From Microbacterium oxydans (GTDB taxonomy: Bacteria > Actinomycetota > Actinomycetes > Actinomycetales > Microbacteriaceae): DNA of 64,000 bases. The translations under genes and the position numbers were made by a program. The stretch lies in the NCBI RefSeq assembly GCF_000956405.1, contig NZ_JYIV01000030.1, forward strand, positions 372,001 through 436,000, written 5' to 3'. This document shows positions 36,399 to 44,903 of this stretch, piece after piece. How positions within the stretch are numbered: position 1 is the stretch's first letter; every line of letters starts with the position of its first letter. The notes under the pieces are model-generated. The model made no database searches. It was not told the DNA's origin and saw only the letters and a list, made by a program, of their open reading frames with translations.

Positions 36399-36439
36399 CA
36401 GCAGCAGCGGGGCGACACGAAGGTCAGGGGGCGGGCCAT
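36398..36439 (-). CDS. 13-codon leader ORF ending Cys-Cys
   Basis: Encodes MARPLTFVSPRCC. Its ATG (36439) has a better ribosome site (GAGGAG, 4 nt spacing) than the gene it precedes, and its TGA overlaps the downstream ATG as TGATG. The position and the terminal Cys pair suggest a regulatory leader peptide, perhaps sensing cysteinyl-tRNA; this is inference. Confidence 0.5.
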   Translation of the reverse strand: MARPLTFVSPRCC

Positions 36440-36571
36440 GGTTCTCCTCGATGGCGTGCTCGAAGGACCGAGAAGCGGTCCGGGAATTCGAACTCTAACC
36501 AACAAAACGGCCACTGACCTCCCCGACGAGGCCCTGTGGCGTCCTTTGCGAAACAAACTGTTCGCGCAGTG
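36440..36571. other. Upstream region of the DUF7882-like gene
   Basis: 132 bp, locally more AT-rich than its surroundings. A TAGAGT on the minus strand (36492-36497) could be the -10 of the leader ORF. Nothing else supportable. Confidence 0.35.
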
Positions 36572-37489
36572 TCAAAGAGACGGAGCCAGAACCGGTGCCG
36601 CCCCGTACGCCTCGCGGTAGGCCGCTGCGAAACGAGACGAGTTGCTGAAGCCCCAGCGGCGTGCGATCTCGGCGATAGATCGCCCGGCGCCGCTGCGGAG
36701 ATCGCGGTGCGCGCCGTCGAGGCGTGCCCTCCGCAGCGCGTCCGCGGGGGTCATGTCGAGCGCGCGCCGGAATGCGTACTGCAGCCCTCTGGTGGAGATG
36801 TACGACGCGGCGGCGATGTCGTCGATCGTGATGGCCAGATGCGCATTGGCGTCGATGTAGGCGAGCGCACGACGGACTGAGGCGGGCGCTCCAGCTCGCT
36901 GTGCCGGACGCCGGAGGGAGTCGGTGAATGTGGTCGGGAACGCCGACAGCGTCATCGCCAGGGCATGCCGCTCGAGTTCGGCGAGGAGCAGATGATCGGT
37001 CGGCCCCGCGCTCAAGGACCGATCCACGTACTGGAACATCCGCTCCCAGCGCTGAGCATCCGCAGGGGAGTGCGGCGCGAACCCCGTCGTGCGCAACTCC
37101 CGTCGGTCATCACCCGTGATCTGCCTGGCACGCGCCTGGGCGGCACGATGATCGAACACGAACGCCCGCACGCGCGCCGACCTGTCCCATCTGGCCTCGA
37201 CCTCGGTACCGTCGGACATCCAGGCCGAGCCCGCATCCAGGGACTCGCGCCCCGACCAGACACGCGCATCGGGAGCGTCGACCCGACAGACGAGCAGCTG
37301 CTCCTGAGGTTCTGCCCGGGAGTGCACCTTGGCGGTGAGTCGGTAATCGATCAGGGACGCGGTGTCGAGTTCCTCGGATCGCCAGTCGAAACGGAAGCTG
37401 CGCGGATCCGCATCCTGCAGCGACGACGAAGGAACGTACTGCTGCCATGTGGACTCCACCTGGGCCAGATCGGTGGACGTGAACTGCAT
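36572..37489 (-). CDS. AraC-family transcriptional regulator
   Basis: 305 aa. The C-terminal double HTH (about 200-300) has AITIDDIAAASYISTRGLQYAFRRALDMTPADALRRARLDGAHRDL and SIAEIARRWGFSNSSRFAAAYREAYGAAP, a standard AraC domain. The N-terminal 170 residues resemble the AraC-binding-like cupin-type domain of the ArpA/FeaR group; the ligand is unknown. ATG at 37489 behind GAGGAG. Divergent from the alpha/beta hydrolase across 138 bp. Confidence 0.92.
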   Translation of the reverse strand: MQFTSTDLAQVESTWQQYVPSSSLQDADPRSFRFDWRSEELDTASLIDYRLTAKVHSRAEPQEQLLVCRVDAPDARVWSGRESLDAGSAWMSDGTEVEARWDRSARVRAFVFDHRAAQARARQITGDDRRELRTTGFAPHSPADAQRWERMFQYVDRSLSAGPTDHLLLAELERHALAMTLSAFPTTFTDSLRRPAQRAGAPASVRRALAYIDANAHLAITIDDIAAASYISTRGLQYAFRRALDMTPADALRRARLDGAHRDLRSGAGRSIAEIARRWGFSNSSRFAAAYREAYGAAPVLAPSL

Positions 37490-37614
37490 GGGCTACTCCT
37501 CGTGCTACGCGCGTCGATCCCACTCGAACGCGCACAGTGGGGAGCGTATCCCACAACACCTGAACCTCCGCCGCACGAGCCTCTCGGATCCAGCAGAACC
37601 GTCGACTCCACTCG

Positions 37615-37620
37615 TAGACT
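37615..37620 (+). promoter_or_regulatory. -10 box, leaderless type
   Basis: TAGACT, 7 nt, ATG of the alpha/beta hydrolase at 37628. Confidence 0.6.
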
Positions 37621-37627
37621 CGAGAGC

Positions 37628-38527
37628 ATGAGCGTGCCTTCCCCGTATGCCGACCGTCTCGGTCGCCTCCCCGTGCAACGTCGCGAGGTCGAGGTGCACG
37701 GCGGCACCACGGCGTACTGGGTGTACGGCCCCGAGGATGCCGACACCACTGTCGTCGCCGTGCACGGGTTCCGCGGCGAGCACCATGGCCTGGAACCGGT
37801 GCTCGCGTTCCTGCCCGAGGTGCGCGTGATCGCGCCGGACCTCCCGGGTTTCGGCGAGACCGGCCCCTTGCCGGGGCGCACCCACGACCTCGACGAGTAC
37901 GCAGGCTGGCTCACCGACTTCGTCACTGAGGTCGCTCCCGGCGCCGTGATCCTGGGCCACTCCTTCGGTTCGATCGTGGCCTCCGCTGCCGTCGCCCGCG
38001 GACTGTCGACCCCGCGTCTGATCCTGTTGAACCCCATCGGCGCGCCCGCGCTCGAGGGCCCCAAGGGCGTGATGACCCGCCTCGCGGTCTTCTACTACGC
38101 CCTCGGCGCCCGACTCCCCGAGAAGGTCGGAACGGCCTTGTTGCGCAACCGGATCATCGTCAGGGTGATGAGCATCACGATGGCGAAGACGAAGGACCCG
38201 GAGCTCCGCCGATTCATCCACGACCAGCACGACACCTATTTCTCTCGATTCTCGGATCGCGATGTGCTCCGAGACGCGTTCGTCACGAGCGTCTCGCACG
38301 ACGTCCGCGAATTCGCGCCCCAGATCGACGTCCCGACACTGCTCGTCGCCGCTGAGAGCGACGACATCACGCCCATCGAGGCGGAGCGGAGACTGGCGAC
38401 GCTCTTCCCCGATGCCCGTCTGGTGGAGATCGCGCACGTCGGGCACCTGATCCACTACGAGACCCCCGCCGAAGCCGCGGGGGCGGTTCGCCGCTTCCTC
38501 AGGATTCCCGTCGCGCGAGGCCGATGA
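37628..38527 (+). CDS. Alpha/beta hydrolase
   Basis: 299 aa. Oxyanion loop VVAVHGFRGEHHG, nucleophile elbow GHSFGS, likely acid in VAAESDDITP and catalytic His in IAHVGHLIHYE. An insertion between about 150 and 215 forms the cap. Similar to esterases and C-C hydrolases; substrate unknown. Start at 37628 follows the TANNNT rule. Its last 29 bp overlap the convergent Lrp-type regulator. Confidence 0.88.
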   Translation: MSVPSPYADRLGRLPVQRREVEVHGGTTAYWVYGPEDADTTVVAVHGFRGEHHGLEPVLAFLPEVRVIAPDLPGFGETGPLPGRTHDLDEYAGWLTDFVTEVAPGAVILGHSFGSIVASAAVARGLSTPRLILLNPIGAPALEGPKGVMTRLAVFYYALGARLPEKVGTALLRNRIIVRVMSITMAKTKDPELRRFIHDQHDTYFSRFSDRDVLRDAFVTSVSHDVREFAPQIDVPTLLVAAESDDITPIEAERRLATLFPDARLVEIAHVGHLIHYETPAEAAGAVRRFLRIPVARGR

Positions 38528-38972
38528 GCCCGGCGACCCGGAACGGGATGACCTCGCCCATCGCCAACGACGTCTCAGTGCGTTCGACGCCCTCGATGGA
38601 CAGGATGCGCGCGTCGGTGTCGAACAGGTGCCGCGCATCGCGACAGGCCACCCGCGCGAGCAGGTCGATCGATCCGCTCAGGCCGTGCGCCTGCACGACC
38701 TCGGGGATGCGGGACAGCTCGTTGATGATGCGCGGGAGCTCCGTCTGACGGACCCCGATGCTGACGAACGCCTGCAGGGGGAATCCGAGCACGTCGGGCG
38801 AGAAGGATCGCTCGTAGGACAGGAAGATCCCGCTCTGCTCCAACCGTGCCATCCGCGCCTGGATCGTGTTGCGCGAGAGCCCCAGGTTCTCCGCGAGAGC
38901 GACGATCGTCGTCCTCGGGTCGTCGGCGAGTGCGGCGAGAAGCTCGAGATCGATGCGGTCCAGTCCTGGCAT
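38499..38972 (-). CDS. Lrp/AsnC-family regulator, divergent from bkdABC
   Basis: 157 aa. N-terminal HTH: LDRIDLELLAALADDPRTTIVALAENLGLSRNTIQARMARLEQSGI; the C-terminal RAM ligand domain follows (FVSIGVRQTELPRIINEL, GSIDLLARVACRD). BkdR-type Lrp proteins control branched-chain 2-oxoacid dehydrogenase genes, and this one is divergent from such an operon with a palindrome between them. ATG at 38972, 8 nt behind TAGGGT; an in-frame start 7 codons earlier overlaps that box. Confidence 0.92.
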   Translation of the reverse strand: MPGLDRIDLELLAALADDPRTTIVALAENLGLSRNTIQARMARLEQSGIFLSYERSFSPDVLGFPLQAFVSIGVRQTELPRIINELSRIPEVVQAHGLSGSIDLLARVACRDARHLFDTDARILSIEGVERTETSLAMGEVIPFRVAGLIGLARRES

Positions 38973-38980
38973 AGTGCCAA

Positions 38981-38986
38981 ACCCTA
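38981..38986 (-). promoter_or_regulatory. -10 box of the Lrp-type regulator
   Basis: TAGGGT on the minus strand, 8 nt before the ATG at 38972. Confidence 0.45.
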
Positions 38987-39007
38987 GCAGCACGCTCCTG
39001 CGCGAAA

Positions 39008-39024
39008 TTGAGCAACATGCTCAA
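39008..39024. promoter_or_regulatory. Candidate Lrp operator
   Basis: Palindrome TTGAGCAACATGCTCAA, 7-bp arms about a 3-nt centre, between the regulator and bkdA. A partial copy, CTTGAGC, recurs at about 39039-39045 on the -35 element. Confidence 0.55.
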
Positions 39025-39039
39025 GCGCTCTTCGAATGC

Positions 39040-39068
39040 TTGAGCGAGGTGTTGACCGGACGTACTCT
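39040..39068 (+). promoter_or_regulatory. Promoter of bkdABC
   Basis: TTGAGC (39040-39045), 17-nt spacer, TACTCT (39063-39068). An in-frame ATG lies 6 nt further at 39075. Confidence 0.6.
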
Positions 39069-39143
39069 CAGACCATGCCGGTGATGACGCCGGCATCAGT
39101 GCGCGGAGCCTCACGAGGGCCGCCGAGGACGAGGAGGACGACG

Positions 39144-40259
39144 ATGTCACCGCAGGCCACGCCCATCGCAGACACGGCACAGGATCTGGAGCTCTCGGAG
39201 CGCATCCTGAATCCGGACGGAAGCCGCATCCCAAACCCCCGACTCGACCCGTTCGTCGCCGACGTCGATGCCGATCAGTTGCGTTCCCTGCTCCGCGACA
39301 TGGTCATCCTGCGCCGCATCGATGCCGAAGGCGTCGCACTCCAACGACAGGGACAGCTCGGGCTCTGGGCGCCCTGCCAGGGACAGGAAGCGACGCAGAT
39401 CGGCACCGCCCGAGCCCTCACCCCCGAGGACTACGTGTTCCCGAGCTACCGCGAGACCGGTGTGATCTACGCGCGGGGTGCCCAGCCCGGCGACTACGTG
39501 CGCATGTGGCGCGGTGAAGAGGGTGCAGCCTACGACCCGGCCGACCTCGGTGTCGCGCCGCTGCAGATCATCATCGGCGCTCAGACGCTGCACGCGGTCG
39601 GCTACGCGCTCGGCATCCAGCACGACGGAGCCGACGAGGTCGCAGTGACCTACTTCGGCGACGGAGCGACCAGCCAGGGCGACGTGAACGAGGCAATGAT
39701 CTTCGCCGCGTCTTACCAGGCGCCGGTCGTCTTCGTGTGCCAGAACAACCACTGGGCGATCTCCGAGCCCGTTGCGGTGCAGTCCCAGTACCCCATCGCC
39801 GGTCGGGCACCCGGATTCGGCATCCCCAGCGTCCGCGTCGACGGCAACGACGTGCTCGCGTGCATGGCGACCATGCGCTGGGCTCTCGACCACGCACGGT
39901 CGGGCGAGGGCCCCGCGTACATCGAAGCGGTCACGTATCGCATGGGACCGCACACCACAGCGGATGACCCGACCCGGTACCGCGACCAGGAAGAGCTCGA
40001 GTCCTGGCGCCGCCGCGATCCGATCGCACGGCTGGAGGCGCACCTGCGCGCCGGCGGGGAACTCACCGAAGAGCACGCCGCCGAGACCCAGGCCGCTGCC
40101 GATCTGGTCGCGAAGGAGATGCGTGCGGCGTGCCTCGGCATGGTGACACGGCCGCCCCTCGCCGTGTTCGACGGAGTCTATGCGGAGCCGCACACCGGAC
40201 TCGCGCGGCAGCGTGACGAGTACGGCGCCTACGTCGCAACCTTCGAGAGCGAGGTCTGA
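39144..40259 (+). CDS. bkdA: Branched-chain 2-oxoacid dehydrogenase E1 alpha subunit
   Basis: 371 aa, thiamine-diphosphate enzyme decarboxylating branched-chain 2-oxoacids together with E1 beta. The TPP/Mg motif is GDGATSQGDVNEAMIFAASYQAPVVFVCQNNHWAIS; the phospho-loop region GPHTTADDPTRYRD follows. The ATG at 39144 has a strong GAGGAGGAC site. A second in-frame ATG at 39075 sits 6 nt behind the TACTCT box and would add 23 Arg-rich residues. First gene of bkdABC. Confidence 0.92.
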   Translation: MSPQATPIADTAQDLELSERILNPDGSRIPNPRLDPFVADVDADQLRSLLRDMVILRRIDAEGVALQRQGQLGLWAPCQGQEATQIGTARALTPEDYVFPSYRETGVIYARGAQPGDYVRMWRGEEGAAYDPADLGVAPLQIIIGAQTLHAVGYALGIQHDGADEVAVTYFGDGATSQGDVNEAMIFAASYQAPVVFVCQNNHWAISEPVAVQSQYPIAGRAPGFGIPSVRVDGNDVLACMATMRWALDHARSGEGPAYIEAVTYRMGPHTTADDPTRYRDQEELESWRRRDPIARLEAHLRAGGELTEEHAAETQAAADLVAKEMRAACLGMVTRPPLAVFDGVYAEPHTGLARQRDEYGAYVATFESEV

Positions 40260-40261
40260 CC

Positions 40262-41272
40262 ATGACCGAGCTGACACTCGGGAAAGCCCTCGGAGCGGGC
40301 CTCCGCCAGGCGATGCGCGACGACGACAAGGTCGTGCTGCTGGGAGAGGACATCGGCAAGCTGGGTGGCGTCTTCCGCATCACCGACGGACTCCTCGACG
40401 AGTTCGGCGCGGCACGCGTGATCGACACCCCGCTGGCCGAGTCCGGAATCGTCGGCACCGCGGTCGGGCTCGCATTCCGCGGGTATCGGCCCGTCGTCGA
40501 GATCCAGTTCGACGGATTCGTGTACCCCGCCTTCGACCAGATCGTGGCTCAGGTCGCGAAGCTGCATTACCGCACACAGGGCCGCGTGAAGATGCCCATC
40601 ACCATCCGGATCCCCTGGGCGGGCGGTATCGGAGCGGCCGAGCACCACTCGGAGTCTCCCGAGGCCTACTTCGTGCACACGGCGGGCCTGCGGGTGATCG
40701 CGGTCTCGAACCCGGAGGACGCGTACCGCAGTCTCCGACAGGCCATCGCCTCCGATGACCCCGTGATCTTCTTCGAACCGAAGAGGCTGTACCACCACAA
40801 GGGCGAGGTCGACCTCGAAGCGCCTCTGGCCGACGCGCCGCCGATGGGTCTCGCCCGCGTCGTGCGAACCGGCACGGATGCCACCCTGATCACGTACGGC
40901 GCGATGGTGTCGACCGCGCTGCAGGCTGCGGACGCCGCGGCGGACGAAGGAACGTCGCTGGAGGTCATCGACCTCCGCTCGCTCTCACCCGTCGACTACG
41001 ACTCGGTCGCCGCTTCGGTGCGCAAGACCGGTCGCGTCGTGGTCGCTCACGAAGCCTCTCGGGAAGCAGGGGTGGCCGCGGAGGTGATCGCGAGCATCAC
41101 GGAGCGCTGCTTCGAGTACCTCGAGTCCGCACCGCTGCGCGTCACCGGTCACGACATCCCCTATCCGCCCGCGAAGCTCGAGAAGTACCACCTCCCGGAC
41201 TTGGATCGCCTGCTCGACGCCGTCGACCGGGTGCTGGACCGGCCGAACAGCTTGACGGGAGCAGAAGCATGA
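40262..41272 (+). CDS. bkdB: Branched-chain 2-oxoacid dehydrogenase E1 beta subunit
   Basis: 336 aa transketolase-like subunit. Landmarks: GEDIGKLGGVFRITDGLLDEFGAARVIDTPLAESGIVGTAVGLAFRGYRPVVEIQF, with the Glu that activates TPP, IRIPWAGGIGAAEHHSESPEAYFVHTAGLRV, and the C-terminal domain RVVVAHEASREAGVAAEVIASI. Starts 2 nt after bkdA and overlaps bkdC by 4 nt. Confidence 0.94.
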   Translation: MTELTLGKALGAGLRQAMRDDDKVVLLGEDIGKLGGVFRITDGLLDEFGAARVIDTPLAESGIVGTAVGLAFRGYRPVVEIQFDGFVYPAFDQIVAQVAKLHYRTQGRVKMPITIRIPWAGGIGAAEHHSESPEAYFVHTAGLRVIAVSNPEDAYRSLRQAIASDDPVIFFEPKRLYHHKGEVDLEAPLADAPPMGLARVVRTGTDATLITYGAMVSTALQAADAAADEGTSLEVIDLRSLSPVDYDSVAASVRKTGRVVVAHEASREAGVAAEVIASITERCFEYLESAPLRVTGHDIPYPPAKLEKYHLPDLDRLLDAVDRVLDRPNSLTGAEA

Positions 41273-42636
41273 TCGCGGAGTTCCGACTTCCCGACCTCGG
41301 AGAGGGGCTGACGGAAGCCGAGGTCGTGTCCTGGCTCGTGGCGCCCGGTGACAGCGTCGCCCTCAACCAGACGCTCGCCGAGGTCGAGACCGCGAAGGCG
41401 ATCGTCGAGCTGCCGTCGCCCTACGAGGGCATCGTGTCGACACTGCACGCCGAGGCCGGGCAGACCATCGCCGTCGGTGCACCCCTGATCGCCTTCGACG
41501 TCGCCGGGGAGGAACAGACGGCGCCATCGCCGTCGTCTGAACCGGGCGAGAAGGCCGAGCCGAACCTGGTGGGGTACGGCGCCGCGCCGACGAGCTCAGG
41601 CCGCCCGGCGCGGCGGGCACGGAGGATCGGCGCATCCACTCCGGCCGCCATCGACACCGCCGTTCTCGAAGCGGCACCGCATGACGCTGCTCCGTCAGCA
41701 GCCGTCGACGCCGTGATCGAAAGACCGCGCTCGACGCCCCCGGTGCGCGCCCACGCGAAGAGACTCGGGATCGATCTGGTGCTGGTCGCTGCCGAGGTGG
41801 GCGACCGCGTCATCACCCGCAACGATGTCGACGCCTATGCGGAGCGCGTCGGCGCTCACGGTCGCACCGGCGACGGAGGCGCGTCCCCGTCGTACGCGGC
41901 GCCCCCGGCCAGCCTTGCGGCTCCTGGGGACGACGCGCGTGAGACCCGTATCCCCATCCGCGGAGTGCGCAGGCACACGGCTGCCGCGATGGTCCAGAGC
42001 GCCTTCACGGCCCCGCATGTCACCGTCTTCCACACCGTCGACGTGACCGCGGCGATGGAGCTTGTGTCGAGCCTCCGTGACGATCGGTCGCTGAGCGCGC
42101 ACCGGATCGGGCCCCTCGCGGTGGTGGCGAAGGCCGTGTGCCTCGCTCTCGGACGGGCCCCCGGCCTCAACTCCCGCTGGGACGAGGCTGCCGGCGAGAT
42201 CGTCCAGCACAACTACGTCGATCTCGGGATCGCGGCAGCGACGGAGCGAGGACTCATCGTCCCGATCATCAGGGACGCGGAGCGGCTGACGCTGATCGAA
42301 CTCGCAGACGCCGTGAGGTCCCTCGCCGAGGTCGCCCGCTCGGGGAAGACCTCACCGGCGGAGCTCGCAGGCGGCACCTTCTCCATCTCCAACATCGGCG
42401 TCTTCGGCGTCGATGCGGGCACGCCGATCCTTCCCCCCGGTCAGTCCGGGATCCTGGCCGTCGGCGCGGTACGTCGACAGCCGTGGGAGCATCGTGGCGA
42501 GATCGCGTTGCGGGAGCTGATGACCCTCAGCCTCTCGTTCGACCACCGCATCGTCGATGGCGCGGAGGGTGCGCGCTTCCTGAAGGACGTGGCCGACGTG
42601 CTCGAGGAGCCCGGGCGCGCGATGCTGCTCAGGTAG
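41269..42636 (+). CDS. bkdC: Branched-chain 2-oxoacid dehydrogenase E2 (dihydrolipoamide acyltransferase)
   Basis: 455 aa. One lipoyl domain with Lys43 in VETAKAIVELP, a peripheral subunit-binding domain around 155-195 (RAHAKRLGIDLVLVAAEVGDRVITRNDVDAYAERVG), and the catalytic domain ending SFDHRIVDG (His426, Asp430). Linkers are Ala/Pro-rich. ATG overlaps bkdB. No E3 (lipoamide dehydrogenase) follows, so E3 must be shared from elsewhere. The 3' end overlaps the convergent tetR by 8 bp. Confidence 0.94.
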   Translation: MIAEFRLPDLGEGLTEAEVVSWLVAPGDSVALNQTLAEVETAKAIVELPSPYEGIVSTLHAEAGQTIAVGAPLIAFDVAGEEQTAPSPSSEPGEKAEPNLVGYGAAPTSSGRPARRARRIGASTPAAIDTAVLEAAPHDAAPSAAVDAVIERPRSTPPVRAHAKRLGIDLVLVAAEVGDRVITRNDVDAYAERVGAHGRTGDGGASPSYAAPPASLAAPGDDARETRIPIRGVRRHTAAAMVQSAFTAPHVTVFHTVDVTAAMELVSSLRDDRSLSAHRIGPLAVVAKAVCLALGRAPGLNSRWDEAAGEIVQHNYVDLGIAAATERGLIVPIIRDAERLTLIELADAVRSLAEVARSGKTSPAELAGGTFSISNIGVFGVDAGTPILPPGQSGILAVGAVRRQPWEHRGEIALRELMTLSLSFDHRIVDGAEGARFLKDVADVLEEPGRAMLLR

Positions 42637-43237
42637 ACGCGCGCACAGCGGCATCCGCCATCGCGATCAGCACGGTCGCAGTGGCGGAGTGGCGTCTGGC
42701 CGCAGCACGCGTGCTGTGCGGCGTCGAGTTGATGAGTCCGAAGCAGGCCTGCACGCGCAGACGCAGCTCGTCCTGGTCGGCACCCTCTGCGCCTCGGGGG
42801 TGCACCGGTGCCAGAGCTGCCATCCAGAGTTCGATGTAGGCGCGTTGGAGGCGCCGCACCTCGGCACGGTCGGCCTCTGACAGGAACGCGACGTCGCGGT
42901 CCTGCACCTGGATGACCTCCGCGTTGCCCAGGGCGAACTCCACGTGGAAGGCGATCAGCGCACGCATCCGCTCGTCGGCAGTCGGGGCCTCGTCGGCGAC
43001 GCGGCGTCCGCCGTGGATGAGGTCCTCACTGACCTTGACGAGTACGGCCCCCAGCAGAGCCTGCTTGCCCGCGAAGTGGCGATAGACGGCCGGCCCGGAT
43101 ACGCCGACCGCGGCCCCGATGTCCTCCAGGCTCACACCGCTGTATCCACGCGCAGCGAAGAGTCGCGCTGCGGCGTGCAAGATCGCATCGGATCTTTCGG
43201 CCTTGGCGCGGTCTCGGGCGGTGACCGGGGTTGTCAT
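42629..43237 (-). CDS. TetR-family repressor of the leucine-catabolic operon
   Basis: 202 aa. The N-terminal TetR HTH reads RSDAILHAAARLFAARGYSGVSLEDIGAAVGVSGPAVYRHFAGKQALLGAVL; the C-terminal ligand domain is helical. Divergent from the carboxylase operon with two palindromic sites in the 112-bp gap, a standard layout for autoregulation and control of the neighbour. An acyl-CoA ligand is plausible by context only. ATG at 43237. Confidence 0.92.
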   Translation of the reverse strand: MTTPVTARDRAKAERSDAILHAAARLFAARGYSGVSLEDIGAAVGVSGPAVYRHFAGKQALLGAVLVKVSEDLIHGGRRVADEAPTADERMRALIAFHVEFALGNAEVIQVQDRDVAFLSEADRAEVRRLQRAYIELWMAALAPVHPRGAEGADQDELRLRVQACFGLINSTPHSTRAAARRHSATATVLIAMADAAVRAST

Positions 43238-43241
43238 CTCA

Positions 43242-43257
43242 GTTAATCCTCGCTAAC
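43242..43257. promoter_or_regulatory. Candidate TetR operator 1
   Basis: GTTAATCCTCGCTAAC; on the other strand it reads GTTAG-N6-TTAAC, similar to operator 2. Its centre is 28 bp from that of operator 2. Confidence 0.5.
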
Positions 43258-43268
43258 TTGAATCAACG

Positions 43269-43286
43269 GGTTAGTGAACACTAACC
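43269..43286. promoter_or_regulatory. Candidate TetR operator 2
   Basis: GGTTAGTGAACACTAACC, near-perfect 8-bp arms around AA, between tetR and the carboxylase gene. Confidence 0.65.
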
Positions 43287-43349
43287 GAAAGTGCATGCAC
43301 TGCGCCAGGGCTCGACCTCGCGCAGACGTGGGTCGAGGAGGACATCACG

Positions 43350-44903
43350 ATGCAGACAACCCAGGAGTCGCTCGCGCACGAGTTGCGAGAGCGACTCGCC
43401 ACCGCCGCCCAGGGCGGACCGGAGGCTTCTCGAGCCCGCCACCTGGCGCGCGGGAAACTGCTTCCTCGCGATCGCGTCACCCGCGTGCTCGACGAGGGCA
43501 GTCCCTTCCTCGAGGTCGCACCCCTCGCAGCGGACGGCCTGTACGGGGGAGAGGCACCCGGTGCAGGTGTGATCGCCGGTATCGGCCTCGTGCACGGGCG
43601 GCACGTCATGGTGGTCTGCAACGATGCGACGGTCAAGGGCGGCACGTACTTCCCTCTCACGGTCAAGAAGCATCTGCGCGCGCAGGAGATCGCCCTCGAG
43701 AATCGCCTTCCCTGTCTCTACCTGGTCGACTCCGGCGGTGCGTTCCTCCCCAAACAGGACGAGGTCTTCCCCGACCGCGAGCACTTCGGGCGGATCTTCT
43801 TCAACCAGGCGCGCATGTCCGCGGAGGGCATACCTCAACTCGCGGCTGTGCTCGGCTCGTGCACTGCCGGTGGCGCTTACGTCCCGGCGATGAGCGACGA
43901 AACCGTCATCGTGCGTGGCCAGGGGACGATCTTCCTCGGCGGACCCCCGCTCGTGAAGGCGGCCATCGGCGAGATCGTGACCGCGGAGGAACTCGGCGGC
44001 GGAGAGCTGCATGCGCGACGCAGCGGAGTGGTCGACCATCTCGCCGAGGACGATGAACATGCGCTCGAGATCCTCCGGGACATCGTGGCCACGCTGCCTC
44101 CGCCTGCTGCCCCCGCCTGGGAGGTGATCGGCAGCCGCGCTCCGTCCGAGCCGTCCAGCCTCTACGACGCCGTCCCTGTCGATGTCAACGCCGCGTACGA
44201 CGTGCACGAGGTCATCTCGCGGTTGGTCGACGGCGACTCGTTCCTCGAGTTCAAGCCCGAGTACGGCACGACCCTGGTCACGGGTTTCGCCCGCCTGCAC
44301 GGCCACCCCGTCGGTATCGTGGCCAATAACGGCGTCCTCTTCAGCGAGTCCGCGCTCAAAGGCGCCCACTTCATCGAGCTCTGCGATCAGCGGGGGATCC
44401 CCCTGCTCTTCCTCCAGAACATCACGGGTTTCATGGTCGGTTCCGACGCAGAGGCCGGCGGTATCGCCAAGGACGGCGCGAAGATGGTCACGGCCGTCGC
44501 GAGCACCCGTGTGCCGAAGCTCACCGTCATCATCGGGGGGTCCTTCGGCGCCGGGAACTACTCGATGTGCGGGCGCGCGTACTCGCCGAGATTCCTGTGG
44601 ACCTGGCCGGCCAGCCGCATCTCCGTGATGGGGGGTGCCCAGGCCGCGTCGGTGCTCGCGACCGTCAAGGAGGACCAGCTCTCCGCACGCGGCGAGCCCT
44701 GGACGTCGGAGGAGCGGGCGGCGTTCGAGGCCCCGGTCCGGGAACAGTACGAGCACCAGGGCGAGCCGTACTACGCGACCGCGCGACTGTGGGACGACGG
44801 CATCGTCGACCCCGCCCAGACCCGCGACCTCCTGGGCCTCGCCCTCGATGTCGTCTCCCGCAGCCCGCTGCCCGAACCGCGCTTTGGCGTCTTCCGGATG
44901 TGA
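43350..44903 (+). CDS. accD1: Acyl-CoA carboxylase carboxyltransferase (3-methylcrotonyl-CoA type) beta subunit
   Basis: 517 aa, moving CO2 from biotin to acyl-CoA. Two crotonase-like lobes. N-lobe [28 protein letters not shown] and [36 protein letters not shown]-lobe [36 protein letters not shown], typical of methylcrotonyl- rather than propionyl-CoA carboxylases. ATG at 43350 behind GAGGAGGAC. First gene of the five-gene operon that matches M. tuberculosis accD1-accA1-fadE19. Confidence 0.93.
   Translation: MQTTQESLAHELRERLATAAQGGPEASRARHLARGKLLPRDRVTRVLDEGSPFLEVAPLAADGLYGGEAPGAGVIAGIGLVHGRHVMVVCNDATVKGGTYFPLTVKKHLRAQEIALENRLPCLYLVDSGGAFLPKQDEVFPDREHFGRIFFNQARMSAEGIPQLAAVLGSCTAGGAYVPAMSDETVIVRGQGTIFLGGPPLVKAAIGEIVTAEELGGGELHARRSGVVDHLAEDDEHALEILRDIVATLPPPAAPAWEVIGSRAPSEPSSLYDAVPVDVNAAYDVHEVISRLVDGDSFLEFKPEYGTTLVTGFARLHGHPVGIVANNGVLFSESALKGAHFIELCDQRGIPLLFLQNITGFMVGSDAEAGGIAKDGAKMVTAVASTRVPKLTVIIGGSFGAGNYSMCGRAYSPRFLWTWPASRISVMGGAQAASVLATVKEDQLSARGEPWTSEERAAFEAPVREQYEHQGEPYYATARLWDDGIVDPAQTRDLLGLALDVVSRSPLPEPRFGVFRM

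Noticed and set aside
39036..39074. An even earlier start for E1 alpha upstream of the TACTCT box
   Set aside because: Would begin upstream of the promoter -10 and overlap the operator region; the residues have no family similarity.
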